64,000 nucleotides of DNA from Sphingomonas endolithica (GCF_025231525.1 NZ_CP103057.1:3854501-3918500); one strand, 5' to 3'; positions 1-9,015 are shown, counted from the first letter of the stretch. Numbers and translations are program-made. The notes: generated by a model from the letters alone, not told the origin.

Positions 1-555
1 ACCGCGGAACGCTCGGCGCTCAATACCGTGCAGCATCTGTCCGGCATCGCCACGATGACGCGGGGCTATGTCGACAAGATCCTGGGCACCGGCGCCACCT
101 TGCTCGACACGCGCAAGACCATCCCCGGCCTGCGCCTGCTGGAGAAATACGCCACGCGGATGGGCGGCGCGACCAATCACCGCATGGGGCTGTGGGATGC
201 CGCGATGATCAAGGACAATCACGTCGCCGTGGCCGGCAACGTCGCGGCGGCGGTCGGCCGCGCCAAGGCGGCCGGCATTCAGCGCATCATCGTCGAGGTC
301 GATTCGATCGACCAGATCGAACCGGCGCTGGCGGCGGGTGCGACGCACCTGCTGCTCGACAATATGGACCCGCCCAGCCTGCGCGGCGCGGTCACCCTCG
401 TCGGCGGCCGCGTGCCGACCGAGGCCTCGGGCGGCGTGCGCCTCGACACGATCCGCGCGATTGCCGACACCGGGGTTACCTATGTCAGCGTCGGGCGACT
501 GACGCAGTCCGCGCCGGCCGCCGATATCGGGCTGGATTTCGTCGCCACCCGCTGA
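1..555 (+). CDS. nadC: nicotinate-nucleotide pyrophosphorylase (carboxylating), 3' part
   Basis: Quinolinate phosphoribosyltransferase makes nicotinate mononucleotide from quinolinate and PRPP in cytosolic de novo NAD synthesis. The frame is open from base 1 and begins [21 protein letters not shown], the typical NadC helix, so the N-terminal part lies outside the window. Visible family signatures are the TRKTIPGLR stretch, the [15 protein letters not shown] segment carrying active-site Lys and His, VEVDS, LLLDNM, EASGGV and a C-terminal [14 protein letters not shown] barrel strand. It is followed by a separate small membrane gene. The identification is by motif recognition and is very secure; only the true start is unknown. 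Confidence 0.96.
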   Translation, partial: TAERSALNTVQHLSGIATMTRGYVDKILGTGATLLDTRKTIPGLRLLEKYATRMGGATNHRMGLWDAAMIKDNHVAVAGNVAAAVGRAKAAGIQRIIVEVDSIDQIEPALAAGATHLLLDNMDPPSLRGAVTLVGGRVPTEASGGVRLDTIRAIADTGVTYVSVGRLTQSAPAADIGLDFVATR

Positions 556-620
556 CGGCCGCCTCTTGCACCCTGCCGCCGACGCGGTAAGTTCCTGTCG
601 TCACTAACGGGGGAAAGTTC

Positions 621-1040
621 ATGGACAACCGGCCGATTTCGATCGTCAATTTCGAACGCTGCTATCTCGGCGCGTTCGCCATCGGTTTGGTCAACACGGC
701 CATGTCGTGGCAGGCGACCACCGCCAAGCTTGCGCCGCAGGCGGCAATGTTCGGCACTTGGTATCTGCCCGCCGTCACCCTGATCGGGTTCGCGATCACG
801 CTGGCTCTGTGGTATTTCATCGCCCGGCGCGGCAGTGCGGTCGCCAAGTGGATCGCCACCGTGTTCCTCGTGCTCGGCCTGCTCGGTTTGCTGATCACGC
901 TGCCGATGGGCACCTATCCCAAGGGCATTGGCGGCATCCTCGGCATCGTATCGACGGTGCTGCAGGTGATCGCGATCTGGCTGCTGTTCCGTCCGGATAC
1001 CAAGGTCTGGTTCGGCGAAACCAAGGCAGACGCTGCTTGA
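621..1040 (+). CDS. small four-helix membrane protein, unknown function
   Basis: A 139-residue hydrophobic protein with about four predicted membrane segments (roughly residues 12-30, 47-68, 74-95 and 104-123) and a short polar C-terminus. A GGGGGAAAG ribosome-binding site lies just before the ATG at 621. Its TGA stop overlaps the probable TTG start of the RNase T2 gene, so the two are probably translated together. I recognise no named family; sphingomonads carry many such short membrane proteins. The role is unknown, and the coupling to a secreted RNase is only contextual. Confidence 0.75.
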   Translation: MDNRPISIVNFERCYLGAFAIGLVNTAMSWQATTAKLAPQAAMFGTWYLPAVTLIGFAITLALWYFIARRGSAVAKWIATVFLVLGLLGLLITLPMGTYPKGIGGILGIVSTVLQVIAIWLLFRPDTKVWFGETKADAA

Positions 1041-1741
1041 AGATCGCTTTTGCCGCCATGATCGTGGCGGCGGCACCGGGCGTGGCCCAGGCGCAGGCTT
1101 ATAGCTGCGCCGTGCCACGCACGATCGCGACACCGCGCGCCGATCTGCCATCGGCCAGCCAGCCCAGGCGCATCCTGCCGATCGGCAGCTATACGCTCGC
1201 CATCACCTGGGCGCCGCAATATTGCCGCGACCATGTTGGCGATGCATCGTCCCGCTTCCAATGCGACACGGGGCGCTTCGGCTTCACGCTGCACGGGCTG
1301 TGGCCGGATGGCACCGGGGCCGAGTGGCCGCAATATTGCACCGCGACGGGCATCGTCCCGCGTCAGGTGATCCGCGCCACGATCTGCGCCACGCCGTCGC
1401 CGCAGTTGATCCAGCATGAATGGGCAAAGCACGGCACCTGCATGAAGACGACTCCGGCCACCTATTTCCGCTCTTCGACGCGCTTGTTCTCCAAGCTGCG
1501 CTATCCCGACATGGATGCGCTGTCACGCGGGCCGCTGACGGCAGGGGTATTCGCGCGCGCGCTGTCGCGGAGCAATCCGGGCCTGCCGGCCAGCGCGATC
1601 CGCGTCACGGCGACGCATCAGGGCTGGCTCGACGAGGTGTGGCTGTGCCTCGACAAGGCGTACCGTTATGAGCGTTGCCGGCCGAATTCGGGCGGCCTGT
1701 CGGCGGAAACGCCGCTGCAGATCTGGCGCGGTCGGCGATAA
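1037..1741 (+). CDS. secreted ribonuclease T2 family protein
   Basis: RNase T2 enzymes cleave single-stranded RNA through a 2',3'-cyclic phosphate and act outside the cytoplasm. Both catalytic boxes are present: FTLHGLWPD around residues 82-90 (CAS-I) and HEWAKHGTC around 127-135 (CAS-II), each with its catalytic His. Several Cys residues could form disulfides. The TTG at 1037 is preferred because it gives a signal peptide with a Lys at position 2, a hydrophobic core and an A-Q-A cleavage region. That TTG overlaps the upstream TGA in a TTGA arrangement. An ATG at 1058 is the alternative start. At about 234 residues the length suits bacterial T2 enzymes (RNase I type). Confidence 0.93.
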   Translation: MKIAFAAMIVAAAPGVAQAQAYSCAVPRTIATPRADLPSASQPRRILPIGSYTLAITWAPQYCRDHVGDASSRFQCDTGRFGFTLHGLWPDGTGAEWPQYCTATGIVPRQVIRATICATPSPQLIQHEWAKHGTCMKTTPATYFRSSTRLFSKLRYPDMDALSRGPLTAGVFARALSRSNPGLPASAIRVTATHQGWLDEVWLCLDKAYRYERCRPNSGGLSAETPLQIWRGRR

Positions 1742-1769
1742 GGGGGCTACGCCTGCCTTGCACATGACG

Positions 1770-1798
1770 CGTCACCCCGGACCTGTTCCGGGGTGACG
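1770..1798. repeat. perfect hairpin repeat between convergent genes
   Basis: CGTCACCCCGGA and its exact reverse complement TCCGGGGTGACG flank a 5-base loop, giving a perfect 12-bp stem. It lies between the converging RNase T2 and DUF4112 genes. No T tract follows on either strand, so it is better called a REP-like intergenic palindrome than a classical terminator, although it could stop or protect both transcripts. Confidence 0.8.
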
Positions 1799-1813
1799 GC
1801 ACCGGGGCGGGCG

Positions 1814-2248
1814 TCAGCCCTGATCGATCACCGCAGTCGCGGGATAATGCCGATCGAGATGCTTCTTGATGATCCGCAGGTTGCGCGTGTTCGATCGGAA
1901 AAAGAAGTCCGGCACGGCGCCGACGAACGGCACCAGCCCGAGCAGGAAGTCCACCCCGACATTGCCGAACATGCGGGTGATCTGTGTCTTGGATATGCCC
2001 AGATTGCGCGCTTCCCAGACCATCCAGGCGCCCATTGCGGCGGCCACCACATCGCCGCCCACCGGGATCACGTCCAGGATGACGTCCAGCCCGACCTTGC
2101 GGTTGGTGCCGGGAATGGTGAACAACCCCTCCAGCAGGCGTTCCATCGCGACGATCCGCTGGCGCACTGCTGCGGCATCGCGGCCGATCGGGATCATCGC
2201 GGCGATCTTGCCGGCGGGATCGGGGTGAAGTCGGGTCGCTTTGGCCAT
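1814..2248 (-). CDS. DUF4112 domain protein
   Basis: A membrane-associated protein of about 144 residues. The middle part (GLDVILDVIPVGGDVVAAA and VDFLLGLVPFVGAVPDFFFR) has the two hydrophobic Pro/Gly-rich hairpins typical of DUF4112; the C-terminus is a basic helix (NLRIIKKHLDRHYP). The molecular function is unknown. The ATG at 2248 is used; a TTG at 2257 overlapping the upstream TGA would add three residues and couple translation to the solute-binding-protein gene. Both readings place the two genes in one transcription unit. Confidence 0.85.
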   Translation of the reverse strand: MAKATRLHPDPAGKIAAMIPIGRDAAAVRQRIVAMERLLEGLFTIPGTNRKVGLDVILDVIPVGGDVVAAAMGAWMVWEARNLGISKTQITRMFGNVGVDFLLGLVPFVGAVPDFFFRSNTRNLRIIKKHLDRHYPATAVIDQG

Positions 2249-2253
2249 GTTGC

Positions 2254-3750
2254 TCAATTGGGGGCGTTACGGAGATGATTCAACGGGTGCCAGGCACGCG
2301 GGTTCCCCTGCCACGCCGTGAGCCGCCCGGCGACCAGCGACCAGCGTAGCGGCCGGGCGAGCGGGATGTACGCGGCATCGGCGTCCAGAGCGACATCGGC
2401 CTCGGCGATCCACTGCGCACGCGAGGCGCCGTCGGGGGCCGCGCGTGCCGCTTCGATCGCGGCGCTCGCCGCCTCGCCGCACGGCGCGCAGGCGGTGGCG
2501 AGATACCAGCGCGCGCTATCATACGGGGCCACCGCGTCGATCAGGCGGAGATCGGCCTGCGCGTCGGGCGCGACGCGCAGCGGCCGGATGCCGATCGCGA
2601 TCAGGCTGCGCCCGATCGCTGCGTACAACAAGGTGCCGCCCGGACCCGCCGGCAATGCGATGCGCAGGGCAAGCGGTTCCGGATGTGCGGCGCGCCAGCT
2701 TGCCACCATGTCTCGCGCCGCCTGCACGCGCGCCGATGAAGCGGCAGGGGCCCAGGCGGGGATGGTCGGCGGCGCCGCGGAATCGAGTTGCTCCGGCAGC
2801 AACTGGGTAACCGACGACCAATCGGGCAGGATCGCGCCGGTCACCGCGCCGCGATCGATCGCCGCGGCGAGCGCGGCACGATTTGTCGGATCGGCCAGGA
2901 AGCCTTGCCGGTTCGCCACCACAAGCCCGAACAGCCCGGCTGCAGGATCGATGCGGCGGTTGGCAGGCGCAATCCGTGCCTGTGCCAGCAGCGGCCAATC
3001 GGCGACCGTGCCCCCGGCCACCAGATCGGATTTGCCCGCGGCAAAGCGCACGATCGCCATCGCTGCACGTTCGGCGATCAGGCGGACGTCGTCGTCGGGC
3101 GCATCGGCCTCGATCTCGTCCGGCGAGCGCGTCGGATCCACGCCGTGCCGGAGCAGGGCGCCGCTGCGTGTGCGGCTGACGATGCGCAAAGGGCCGCTGC
3201 CGCCGGGGGGGCGGGTACGGAAGATCGCCAGTTCGGGCTGCGCGAATAATTTCAGCAGATCGGGCCGTGGTCGGTTCAACCGCACCTCGATCACTTCGGG
3301 AGTCATCTCGACGATCTCGTCGATTGCGCTGAGGAACGGCCGCAACGGGTTGCGCGATGGCTGGGCGAGCTGTCGCTTGAGCACGGCCACGACCTGCGTC
3401 GCGGTCACCGGCTGCCCATCGGCCCATTCGGCGTCGCGCAGGCGAAAGATGTAGCTCATGCCATCGTCGATCACTGTCCAACGCTCGGCGATGCCCGGCT
3501 CGATCTGGCCGGCGGCATCGAAGCGCACCAGGCCCTGCGCGCTGGCATCCATCATCACGCGCGCGGCAAAGCCCTGCGGCCCCCGCGCCGGATCACGCAG
3601 CGTCAGATCGCCACCGATCGCGCTGACCACGACTTCGCCCGCATCGCGCCAGCGATCACAGGCCGTGGTGATCAGCAGCAAGGCGGCAAAAGATGCGGTA
3701 CGGCGCCAGGGTAGGGAGCCGCGAGGGGCGCAGCGGATGCCGATCATCAT
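2254..3750 (-). CDS. extracellular solute-binding lipoprotein, family 5 (peptide/nickel ABC type)
   Basis: A periplasmic substrate-binding protein of the oligopeptide ABC transporter class, about 498 residues. The N-terminus is basic, then hydrophobic (FAALLLITTAC), giving a lipoprotein signal with the Cys at about residue 31. The body has SBP_bac_5 features: GLVRFDAAGQIEPGIAERW, YIFRLRDAEWADGQPVTA and the later LRIALPAGPGG section. The ATG at 3750 follows an AGGGTGG-like ribosome site; a longer upstream frame has no equivalent support. No permease or ATPase gene is adjacent, so it is an orphan binding protein; the ligand cannot be predicted. Confidence 0.85.
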   Translation of the reverse strand: MMIGIRCAPRGSLPWRRTASFAALLLITTACDRWRDAGEVVVSAIGGDLTLRDPARGPQGFAARVMMDASAQGLVRFDAAGQIEPGIAERWTVIDDGMSYIFRLRDAEWADGQPVTATQVVAVLKRQLAQPSRNPLRPFLSAIDEIVEMTPEVIEVRLNRPRPDLLKLFAQPELAIFRTRPPGGSGPLRIVSRTRSGALLRHGVDPTRSPDEIEADAPDDDVRLIAERAAMAIVRFAAGKSDLVAGGTVADWPLLAQARIAPANRRIDPAAGLFGLVVANRQGFLADPTNRAALAAAIDRGAVTGAILPDWSSVTQLLPEQLDSAAPPTIPAWAPAASSARVQAARDMVASWRAAHPEPLALRIALPAGPGGTLLYAAIGRSLIAIGIRPLRVAPDAQADLRLIDAVAPYDSARWYLATACAPCGEAASAAIEAARAAPDGASRAQWIAEADVALDADAAYIPLARPLRWSLVAGRLTAWQGNPRAWHPLNHLRNAPN

Positions 3751-3821
3751 CCGTCCACCCTGCCAGTCGCAAGGCCGGGGCGCCACCGGCATCGGCCGCC
3801 GACGGGATTGCTGTCGCATGG

Positions 3822-3907
3822 TGGTGCGGACGGCGGGACTCGAACCCGCACGCCTCGAAAGGCAGAAGATTTTAAGTCTCCGGCGTCTACCATTCCGCCA
3901 CGTCCGC
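3822..3907 (-). tRNA. tRNA-Leu (anticodon UAA), CCA encoded
   Basis: On the minus strand the acceptor halves GCGGACG (3901-3907) and CGTCCGC (3826-3832) pair exactly, followed by discriminator A and an encoded CCA. The anticodon stem-loop contains CTTAAAA, giving anticodon TAA. A long variable arm and a GGTTCGAGTCC T-loop are present, as expected of a class II leucine tRNA. Confidence 0.97.
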
Positions 3908-3959
3908 TTGAGCGCTCTCGTGGCGCGGAGAGTGCCTCGCCGTCAACCGCTACGACGCA

Positions 3960-4241
3960 TCAATCGACGTTCAGGCGCGCGCGCATTTCCTTGCCGGGCT
4001 TGAAATAGGGCACGCGCTTGGCCTCGACATCCACCGTCTCGCCGGTGCGCGGGTTGCGGCCGGTGCGGGCATCGCGGGCGCGGGTGGAAAAGGCGCCGAA
4101 GCCGCGCAGCTCCACGCGACCATCCTGCGCCAGGCGCTTGCTGATCTCGTCGAAGAAGGTGCCGACGATCGCCTCGATGTCGCGCGCCGACAGATCTGGA
4201 TTTTCCAGCGACAGCCGCTCGACGAGCTCGGATCGGATCAT
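3960..4241 (-). CDS. ihfB: integration host factor subunit beta
   Basis: A 93-residue HU/IHF-family DNA-bending protein. [10 protein letters not shown], the [12 protein letters not shown] core, the [11 protein letters not shown] beta-ribbon arm with its intercalating Pro, and the [15 protein letters not shown] end are all diagnostic of IHF-beta over HU. It would pair with IHF-alpha in nucleoid structure, replication, site-specific recombination and sigma-54 promoters. A GGGGG-rich ribosome site precedes the ATG. It lies downstream of rpsA in the same orientation, the arrangement conserved across proteobacteria, but with about 180 bp and a hairpin between, so it probably also has its own promoter. 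Confidence 0.96.
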   Translation of the reverse strand: MIRSELVERLSLENPDLSARDIEAIVGTFFDEISKRLAQDGRVELRGFGAFSTRARDARTGRNPRTGETVDVEAKRVPYFKPGKEMRARLNVD

Positions 4242-4371
4242 CTGGTTGCCCCCACAAGGCTGTTACGGCGCGGCCGCATCGTACATCCCCCACGGATGTT
4301 AGCCGCCTATATATTGATCTTGCTCAATATAACAGGGCGCGTGAGAGTTAATATTTGTTAGAAACGCAAAT

Positions 4372-4396
4372 GGCGGAAGGGCATCGCCCTCCCGCC
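4372..4396 (-). terminator. hairpin terminator of rpsA
   Basis: On the minus strand GGCGGGAGGGC and GCCCTTCCGCC form an 11-bp stem with one mismatch and a 3-base loop directly after rpsA. It is followed by a T-rich stretch (ATTTGCGTTTC). It fits a Rho-independent, possibly partial, terminator before ihfB. Confidence 0.7.
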
Positions 4397-4419
4397 ACCT
4401 GCTTCAGCCTGACAAGAGC

Positions 4420-6150
4420 TTACTTCTTGTCGGTGTTCTGTGCCTTGAGCGCTGCACCCAGGATGTCGCCCAGCGATGCGCCCGAGTCGGACGAACCGTA
4501 CTGCGCCACGGCCTGCTTCTCTTCGGAGATCTGCATCGCCTTGATCGAGAAGGTCGGCTTCTTGGACCGGTCGAAACCGGTGACCATCGCGTCGAACTTC
4601 TGTGCGACCTGGAAACGCTCCGGACGCTGCTCGTCGCGGTCGCGGCCGAGATCGGTGCGCTTGATGAAGCCCGTCGCGCCGTCGTCGCCGACCTGCACTT
4701 CGAGGCCCGCATCGCGGACTTCCAGAACCGTGACCGTGACGATCTGGTTCTTGTTGAGGCCCGAACCCGCTGCCGTCGTGCCGCCTGCGGCAACGCCGCC
4801 GGCTGCCGGAGCGCCACGCTCGAGCTGCTTCATGCCAAGCGAGATGCGCTCCTTCTCGGCATCGATATCGAGCACGATGGCCTGAACCGTCTCACCCTTG
4901 CGATGCAGGTTGAGCGCGTCCTCGCCCGAAACGCCCCAGGCGATGTCGGACATGTGGACCATGCCGTCGACATCGTTGTCGAGGCCGATGAACAGGCCGA
5001 ATTCGGTTGCGTTCTTGACTTCGCCTTCGACGGTCGAACCGATCGGATGCGCTTCGAGGAAGGCATCCCACGGATTGGCCTGCGCCTGCTTGAGGCCGAG
5101 GCTGATGCGGCGCTTGTCCGAATCGACTTCGAGCACGATGACTTCGACTTCCTGCGAGGTCGAGACGATCTTGCCCGGATGGACGTTCTTCTTGGTCCAG
5201 GACATTTCCGACACATGGACCAGGCCTTCGATGCCCGGCTCGAGCTCGACGAACGCACCATATTCGGTGATGTTCGTGACGCGGCCCGACAGCTTGGCGC
5301 CGATCGGGTACTTCGCCATCGCGCCATCCCACGGATCGCTCTCGAGCTGCTTCATGCCGAGCGAGATACGCTGCGTGTCCTTGTTGATGCGAATGATCTG
5401 CACCTTCACGACATCGCCGATGTTCAGCACTTCGCTCGGGTGACCGACGCGCTTGTAGCTGAGATCGGTGACGTGCAGCAGGCCGTCGATGCCGCCCAAG
5501 TCAACGAACGCACCGTAATCGGTGATGTTCTTGACCACGCCGTCGATGATCTGGCCTTCAGCGAGGCTCAGGATCAGGCCCGAACGCTGCTCGGCGCGCG
5601 TCTCTTCGAGGATCGCACGTCGCGACACGACGATGTTGCCGCGCTTGCGGTCCATCTTCAGGATCTGGAAGGGCTGCGGGATGTCCATCAGCGGGGTCAC
5701 GTCGCGGACCGGGCGGATATCGACCTGCGAACCGGGCAGGAACGCCACGGCGCCGTTCAGGTCGACGGTGAAGCCACCCTTCACGCGGCCGAAGATCGTG
5801 CCTTCGACGCGGGCGGTCTTGGTGAATTCGGTTTCCAGCTTGTCCCAGGCGGCTTCGCGGCGAGCGCGGTCGCGCGACAGCATCGCTTCGCCGTGGATGT
5901 TCTCGACGCGGTCGACATAGACTTCGACTTCGTCACCGATCTTCAGATCGGCCTTCTGGCCCGGCGCTGCGAATTCGCGCAGCGGCACGCGGCCTTCCGA
6001 CTTCAAGCCGACGTCGATGACGGCAAGGTCGTTCTCAATTCCGGTAACGGTACCCTTGACGACACGGCCTTCGAAGCTGTCGGCGCCGCCGAACTGCTCG
6101 TCGAGCATGGCTGCGAAATCGTCACGGGTGGGATGTGCCTGAGTGGCCAT
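4420..6150 (-). CDS. rpsA: 30S ribosomal protein S1
   Basis: S1 unfolds and docks mRNA on the 30S subunit. The protein is about 576 residues with six S1 RNA-binding repeats; characteristic pieces are VIDVGLKSEGRVPLREF, GGFTVDLNGAVAFLPGSQ, DYGAFVDLGGIDGLLHVTDL, EYGAFVELEPGIEGLVHVSE and EFGLFIGLDNDVDGMVHMSD. After the last strong repeat the end is less conserved and finishes ALKAQNTDKK. The ATG at 6150 is chosen because conserved sequence (MATQAHPTRDDFAAML) starts there; the upstream in-frame extension is low-complexity leader. It follows cmk in the usual cmk-rpsA-ihfB order. Confidence 0.98.
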   Translation of the reverse strand: MATQAHPTRDDFAAMLDEQFGGADSFEGRVVKGTVTGIENDLAVIDVGLKSEGRVPLREFAAPGQKADLKIGDEVEVYVDRVENIHGEAMLSRDRARREAAWDKLETEFTKTARVEGTIFGRVKGGFTVDLNGAVAFLPGSQVDIRPVRDVTPLMDIPQPFQILKMDRKRGNIVVSRRAILEETRAEQRSGLILSLAEGQIIDGVVKNITDYGAFVDLGGIDGLLHVTDLSYKRVGHPSEVLNIGDVVKVQIIRINKDTQRISLGMKQLESDPWDGAMAKYPIGAKLSGRVTNITEYGAFVELEPGIEGLVHVSEMSWTKKNVHPGKIVSTSQEVEVIVLEVDSDKRRISLGLKQAQANPWDAFLEAHPIGSTVEGEVKNATEFGLFIGLDNDVDGMVHMSDIAWGVSGEDALNLHRKGETVQAIVLDIDAEKERISLGMKQLERGAPAAGGVAAGGTTAAGSGLNKNQIVTVTVLEVRDAGLEVQVGDDGATGFIKRTDLGRDRDEQRPERFQVAQKFDAMVTGFDRSKKPTFSIKAMQISEEKQAVAQYGSSDSGASLGDILGAALKAQNTDKK

Positions 6151-6418
6151 AAAGAGGGATCGTCCTAAGTCTAGTTTCCGGCCAGCCGGTTGTTTCCGGC
6201 GGTCTTGGCCAAAACGCCGCGGCGGCCGAGTGCCGGTCGCGGCATCCGTATCGGTACGATGACAAGAAGGGCCCCGCGAATGCGAAAAAGGCGCGAGAGC
6301 ATACCTCCGCGCCGTCCCTCCGTTGAGCAAAGCCCGCCGGACGGAGACAGCATTAACGCAAGAAGGAGGAAATTGCAAGGTGAGAGCAGGGGGCTGAGAG
6401 TGCAGCCCGGCAATCAGG

Positions 6419-6447
6419 GCAGCTCCCCGGCGAAGGCCGGGGCCCAG
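6419..6447 (+). repeat. REP-like element, copy A
   Basis: Contains CTCCCCGGCGAAGGCCGGGG followed by CCCAGTGG. It is itself a short hairpin (CCCCGGC...GCCGGGG) and is the inverted counterpart of the copy at 6498-6526. Confidence 0.75.
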
Positions 6448-6497
6448 TGGCGGAACATGCGTTGGCAGGCACGACGCCGGTTACATCGGCCATCCCG

Positions 6498-6526
6498 ACT
6501 GGACCCCGGCCTCCGCCGGGGAACTG
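6498..6526 (-). repeat. REP-like element, copy B
   Basis: On the minus strand it reads TTCCCCGGCGGAGGCCGGGG followed by TCCAGT, nearly identical to copy A but inverted. It ends at the cmk stop codon. The pair could fold into a long hairpin at the cmk 3' end. Confidence 0.75.
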
Positions 6527-7186
6527 CTACGATGATGTGGAGCGATGCGCCTCCCGCTCAGCCTTCAACGAAACCTGCCGCTCCACCAATTCGATCGCGC
6601 GCTGCACCGATGCATCGATCGACAGGAAGCTGGTGTCCAGCAGCGCGGCGTCCTGCGCCGCCACCAGTGGCGCTGTGCTGCGCGTCGAGTCGCGCAAGTC
6701 GCGGGCGCCTATATCGGCGAGCACCTTGTCCAGGCTGACCGCTGATCCCTTGTCGCGCAGTTCGGCGTGGCGGCGCTTGGCGCGAATCGATGGCGTGGCG
6801 CGGATGAACAATTTGGCGTCGGCATCCGGCGCGATCACCGTGCCGATGTCGCGCCCATCGAGCACCGCACCCCCTGGCTGGTTGGCGAAGCGGCGCTGGC
6901 GGTGGAACAATGCCGCGCGCACCAGCGGGTGCGCCGACACGATCGAGGCGAGCTTGCCGACCTCGTCGGTGCGCAGCACGGGATCTTCGAGCAGCGCGTC
7001 GTCGAAATCACATGCCGCGACGGCATCGGCTTCGACGGCGTGGTCGAGCTCCATCCGGGTGACGCTTTCGGCCACCGCGCGGTACAGCAGCCCGGTGTCG
7101 AGCTGCGGCAGCTTGTAGTGGCGCGCCAGGGCGCGGGCGATGGTGCCCTTGCCCGATGCGGCGGGTCCGTCGACGGCGATGATCAT
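6527..7186 (-). CDS. cmk: (d)CMP kinase
   Basis: Phosphorylates CMP and dCMP with ATP in pyrimidine nucleotide salvage. The N-terminus MIIAVDGPAASGKGTIAR holds the P-loop (GPAASGKGT); LDTGLLYRAVA is the nucleotide-binding helix and LDGRDIGTVIAPDADAKLFI is the conserved Cmk signature. The C-terminal RDLRDSTRSTAPL stretch is the family's substrate lid. At 219 residues the length is normal. It lies between aroA and rpsA, the usual order, and reads in the same direction. Confidence 0.97.
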   Translation of the reverse strand: MIIAVDGPAASGKGTIARALARHYKLPQLDTGLLYRAVAESVTRMELDHAVEADAVAACDFDDALLEDPVLRTDEVGKLASIVSAHPLVRAALFHRQRRFANQPGGAVLDGRDIGTVIAPDADAKLFIRATPSIRAKRRHAELRDKGSAVSLDKVLADIGARDLRDSTRSTAPLVAAQDAALLDTSFLSIDASVQRAIELVERQVSLKAEREAHRSTSS

Positions 7187-7250
7187 GCCGCCACCATGTG
7201 ACGGTGCGCGGGCAGGTCAACCCCAAAGGCGTGGCGGGCGGAGGCGATGT

Positions 7251-8588
7251 TCATGCGATGCTGGCGCCGAGCCGGGCCATCAGCGCGAGGAAATCCGGAA
7301 AGCTCGTCGCGATCGGCGCTGCATCGTCGATCCGCACGCCCTGCGTCGATACCAGCCCCGCGACGATGAAGCTCATCGCGATGCGGTGGTCGAGCGCGAC
7401 GGCGACGGCCTCGGCACTGCCCGCGAGCGGCGCGCCGCCGCTGCCCTCGATCGTTAGGCCATCCTCATGTTCGGTGACCGTCACGCCGATCTGCGTCAGG
7501 CCGCGTTCCATCAGGGCGATACGGTCCGATTCCTTCACCCGCAATTCATGCGCACCGCGTGCCACCGTGCGCCCGGCGGCGCAGGCAGCGGCGACGAACA
7601 GCACCGGATATTCGTCGATCATGCTCGGCGCCAGCTCGGCCGGCACCTCGATCCCGGCCAGCGCCGCGTGCCGCACGCGCAGGTCGGCGACCGGCTCGCC
7701 ACCGACGAGTCGCGGGTCGAGCTCGACGATGTCCGCGCCCATCATGCGCAGCGCCGTGTAGATGCCCGCCCGGGTCGGATTGAGACCGACATTGGTGACC
7801 ACCACATCCGATCCCGGCACGATCGTGGCGGCGACGACCAGGAAGGCGGCGGAGGAGGGATCGCCCGGCACGACGATATGCTGCGGCCTGAGTTCGGCCT
7901 CGCCGGTCAGCGAGATGACCCGCCCGGCATCGCTTTCCTCGACCGTCAGGTGCGCGCCGAACCCGGCCAGCATCCGTTCGCTATGATCGCGCGTCGCTAC
8001 CGGCTCGATCACGCGCGTGATTCCCGGCGTGTTGAGCCCGGCGAGCAGGATCGCCGACTTCACCTGCGCCGATGCGACCGGCAGCGTGTACTCGATCGGC
8101 ACTGCCGGGCTGATGCCGCGCACCATCAGCGGCAGGCGCCCGCCCGGGCTGGCGGTGATGTCGGCGCCCATGCGCGACAGCGGCTCGATCACGCGCCCCA
8201 TCGGCCGGCCCGACAAGGATGCGTCGCCGACGAACGTCGCGGTGATGTCGTGGCTCGCGACCAGCCCCATCAGCAGCCGTGTCGAGGTGCCCGAATTGCC
8301 CATGTCGAGCGCCTGGGCGGGCTGCATCAGACCACCCACGCCGACGCCGTGTACGCGCCACACGCCGTCCTCGCCGCGCTCGATCTGCGCGCCCATCGCC
8401 CGCATCGCAGCCGCCGTGGCGAGCACGTCCTCGCCCTCCAGCAGCCCCTCGACGCGGCTTTCGCCCACCGCCAGCGCCGACAGCATCAATGCGCGGTGGC
8501 TGATCGACTTGTCGCCCGGCACGGTCACCTGCCCCGAAAGGGGGCCAGAGGGCAGGACGTCGAGCGGGCGGGATGTTGGGTGCGACAT
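7251..8588 (-). CDS. aroA: 3-phosphoshikimate 1-carboxyvinyltransferase (EPSP synthase)
   Basis: Catalyses the sixth step of the shikimate pathway, joining PEP to shikimate-3-phosphate in the cytosol. The 445-residue protein carries GQVTVPGDKSISHRALM near the N-terminus (PEP and substrate Lys/Ser), MGNSGTSTRLLMGL (family signature 1), LSGRPMGRV, and ELRVKESDRIALM (signature 2, with the catalytic Glu). The P-G-D-K-S-I-S-H-R-A and N-S-G-T-S pattern suggests the class II, glyphosate-tolerant type, but that is inference. The ATG at 8588 is chosen because the preceding in-frame extension is unrelated to the family. The downstream gene is cmk, 64 bases away. Confidence 0.97.
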   Translation of the reverse strand: MSHPTSRPLDVLPSGPLSGQVTVPGDKSISHRALMLSALAVGESRVEGLLEGEDVLATAAAMRAMGAQIERGEDGVWRVHGVGVGGLMQPAQALDMGNSGTSTRLLMGLVASHDITATFVGDASLSGRPMGRVIEPLSRMGADITASPGGRLPLMVRGISPAVPIEYTLPVASAQVKSAILLAGLNTPGITRVIEPVATRDHSERMLAGFGAHLTVEESDAGRVISLTGEAELRPQHIVVPGDPSSAAFLVVAATIVPGSDVVVTNVGLNPTRAGIYTALRMMGADIVELDPRLVGGEPVADLRVRHAALAGIEVPAELAPSMIDEYPVLFVAAACAAGRTVARGAHELRVKESDRIALMERGLTQIGVTVTEHEDGLTIEGSGGAPLAGSAEAVAVALDHRIAMSFIVAGLVSTQGVRIDDAAPIATSFPDFLALMARLGASIA

Positions 8589-8691
8589 GCGGCCGGGCTT
8601 TTGACAGTGCGCTTGTGCTATGGCAAGGCGCGCCCCACTTTGCAGGCATCCCCCGCAAAACCCCGATATGTTGAAAGGTTCAACCAAGGCT

Positions 8692-9009
8692 ATGGTCAAG
8701 GCCGAATGGGGCACGAAGAGAACGTGCCCGAAATGCGCAACGCGCTTCTACGATCTGGGCAAGGAAGATCCGGTCACCTGCATCGAATGCAGCTCGACCT
8801 GGACGCCTGAGCCGATCCTGAAATCCAAGCAGCCCCTGCCGTTCGAGCAGGCCAAGCCCGATCTGGTCAAGAAGGACGACGATCTCGCCGGCGACGACGA
8901 GGATATCGACACCGGTGAAGACGAAGAGCCCTCGCCCGACGACGAGGTCGATCTGGGCGGTGACGACGATCTCGGCGTGGAAACGCCGGTCGACCAGGAC
9001 GAGCATTGA
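8692..9009 (+). CDS. TIGR02300 / FYDLN acid family protein
   Basis: A small protein of about 105 residues. The N-terminus MVKAEWGTKRTCPKCATRFYDLGKE has a CPKC knuckle and FYDL; a second CIEC pair follows, giving a probable zinc ribbon. The remainder is very acidic (runs of D/E). This architecture is that of the alphaproteobacterial TIGR02300 family, whose role is unknown. The ATG at 8692 has AAGG at a good distance and matches the family start; an ATG at 8668 is the alternative. The divergent position next to aroA is common in this group. Confidence 0.9.
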   Translation: MVKAEWGTKRTCPKCATRFYDLGKEDPVTCIECSSTWTPEPILKSKQPLPFEQAKPDLVKKDDDLAGDDEDIDTGEDEEPSPDDEVDLGGDDDLGVETPVDQDEH

Positions 9010-9015
9010 GTTAAT

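Larger units (their letters stand above)
6151..6526. other. cmk-rpsA intergenic region with rpsA leader and a REP pair
   Basis: About 375 bases without a convincing gene. The part next to rpsA (6151-6400) should hold the rpsA promoter and 5' leader, as S1 mRNA leaders are usually long; no clear -35/-10 is identified. Two inverted copies of a GC-rich repeat occupy the cmk side and are listed separately. Confidence 0.6.

Noticed and set aside
4903..6168. Long open frame opposite rpsA
   Set aside because: Mirror of the S1 repeats on the coding strand; no independent support.
7467..8810. Long open frame opposite aroA
   Set aside because: Antisense to a fully recognisable EPSP synthase; the product is Arg/His-rich with no motif.
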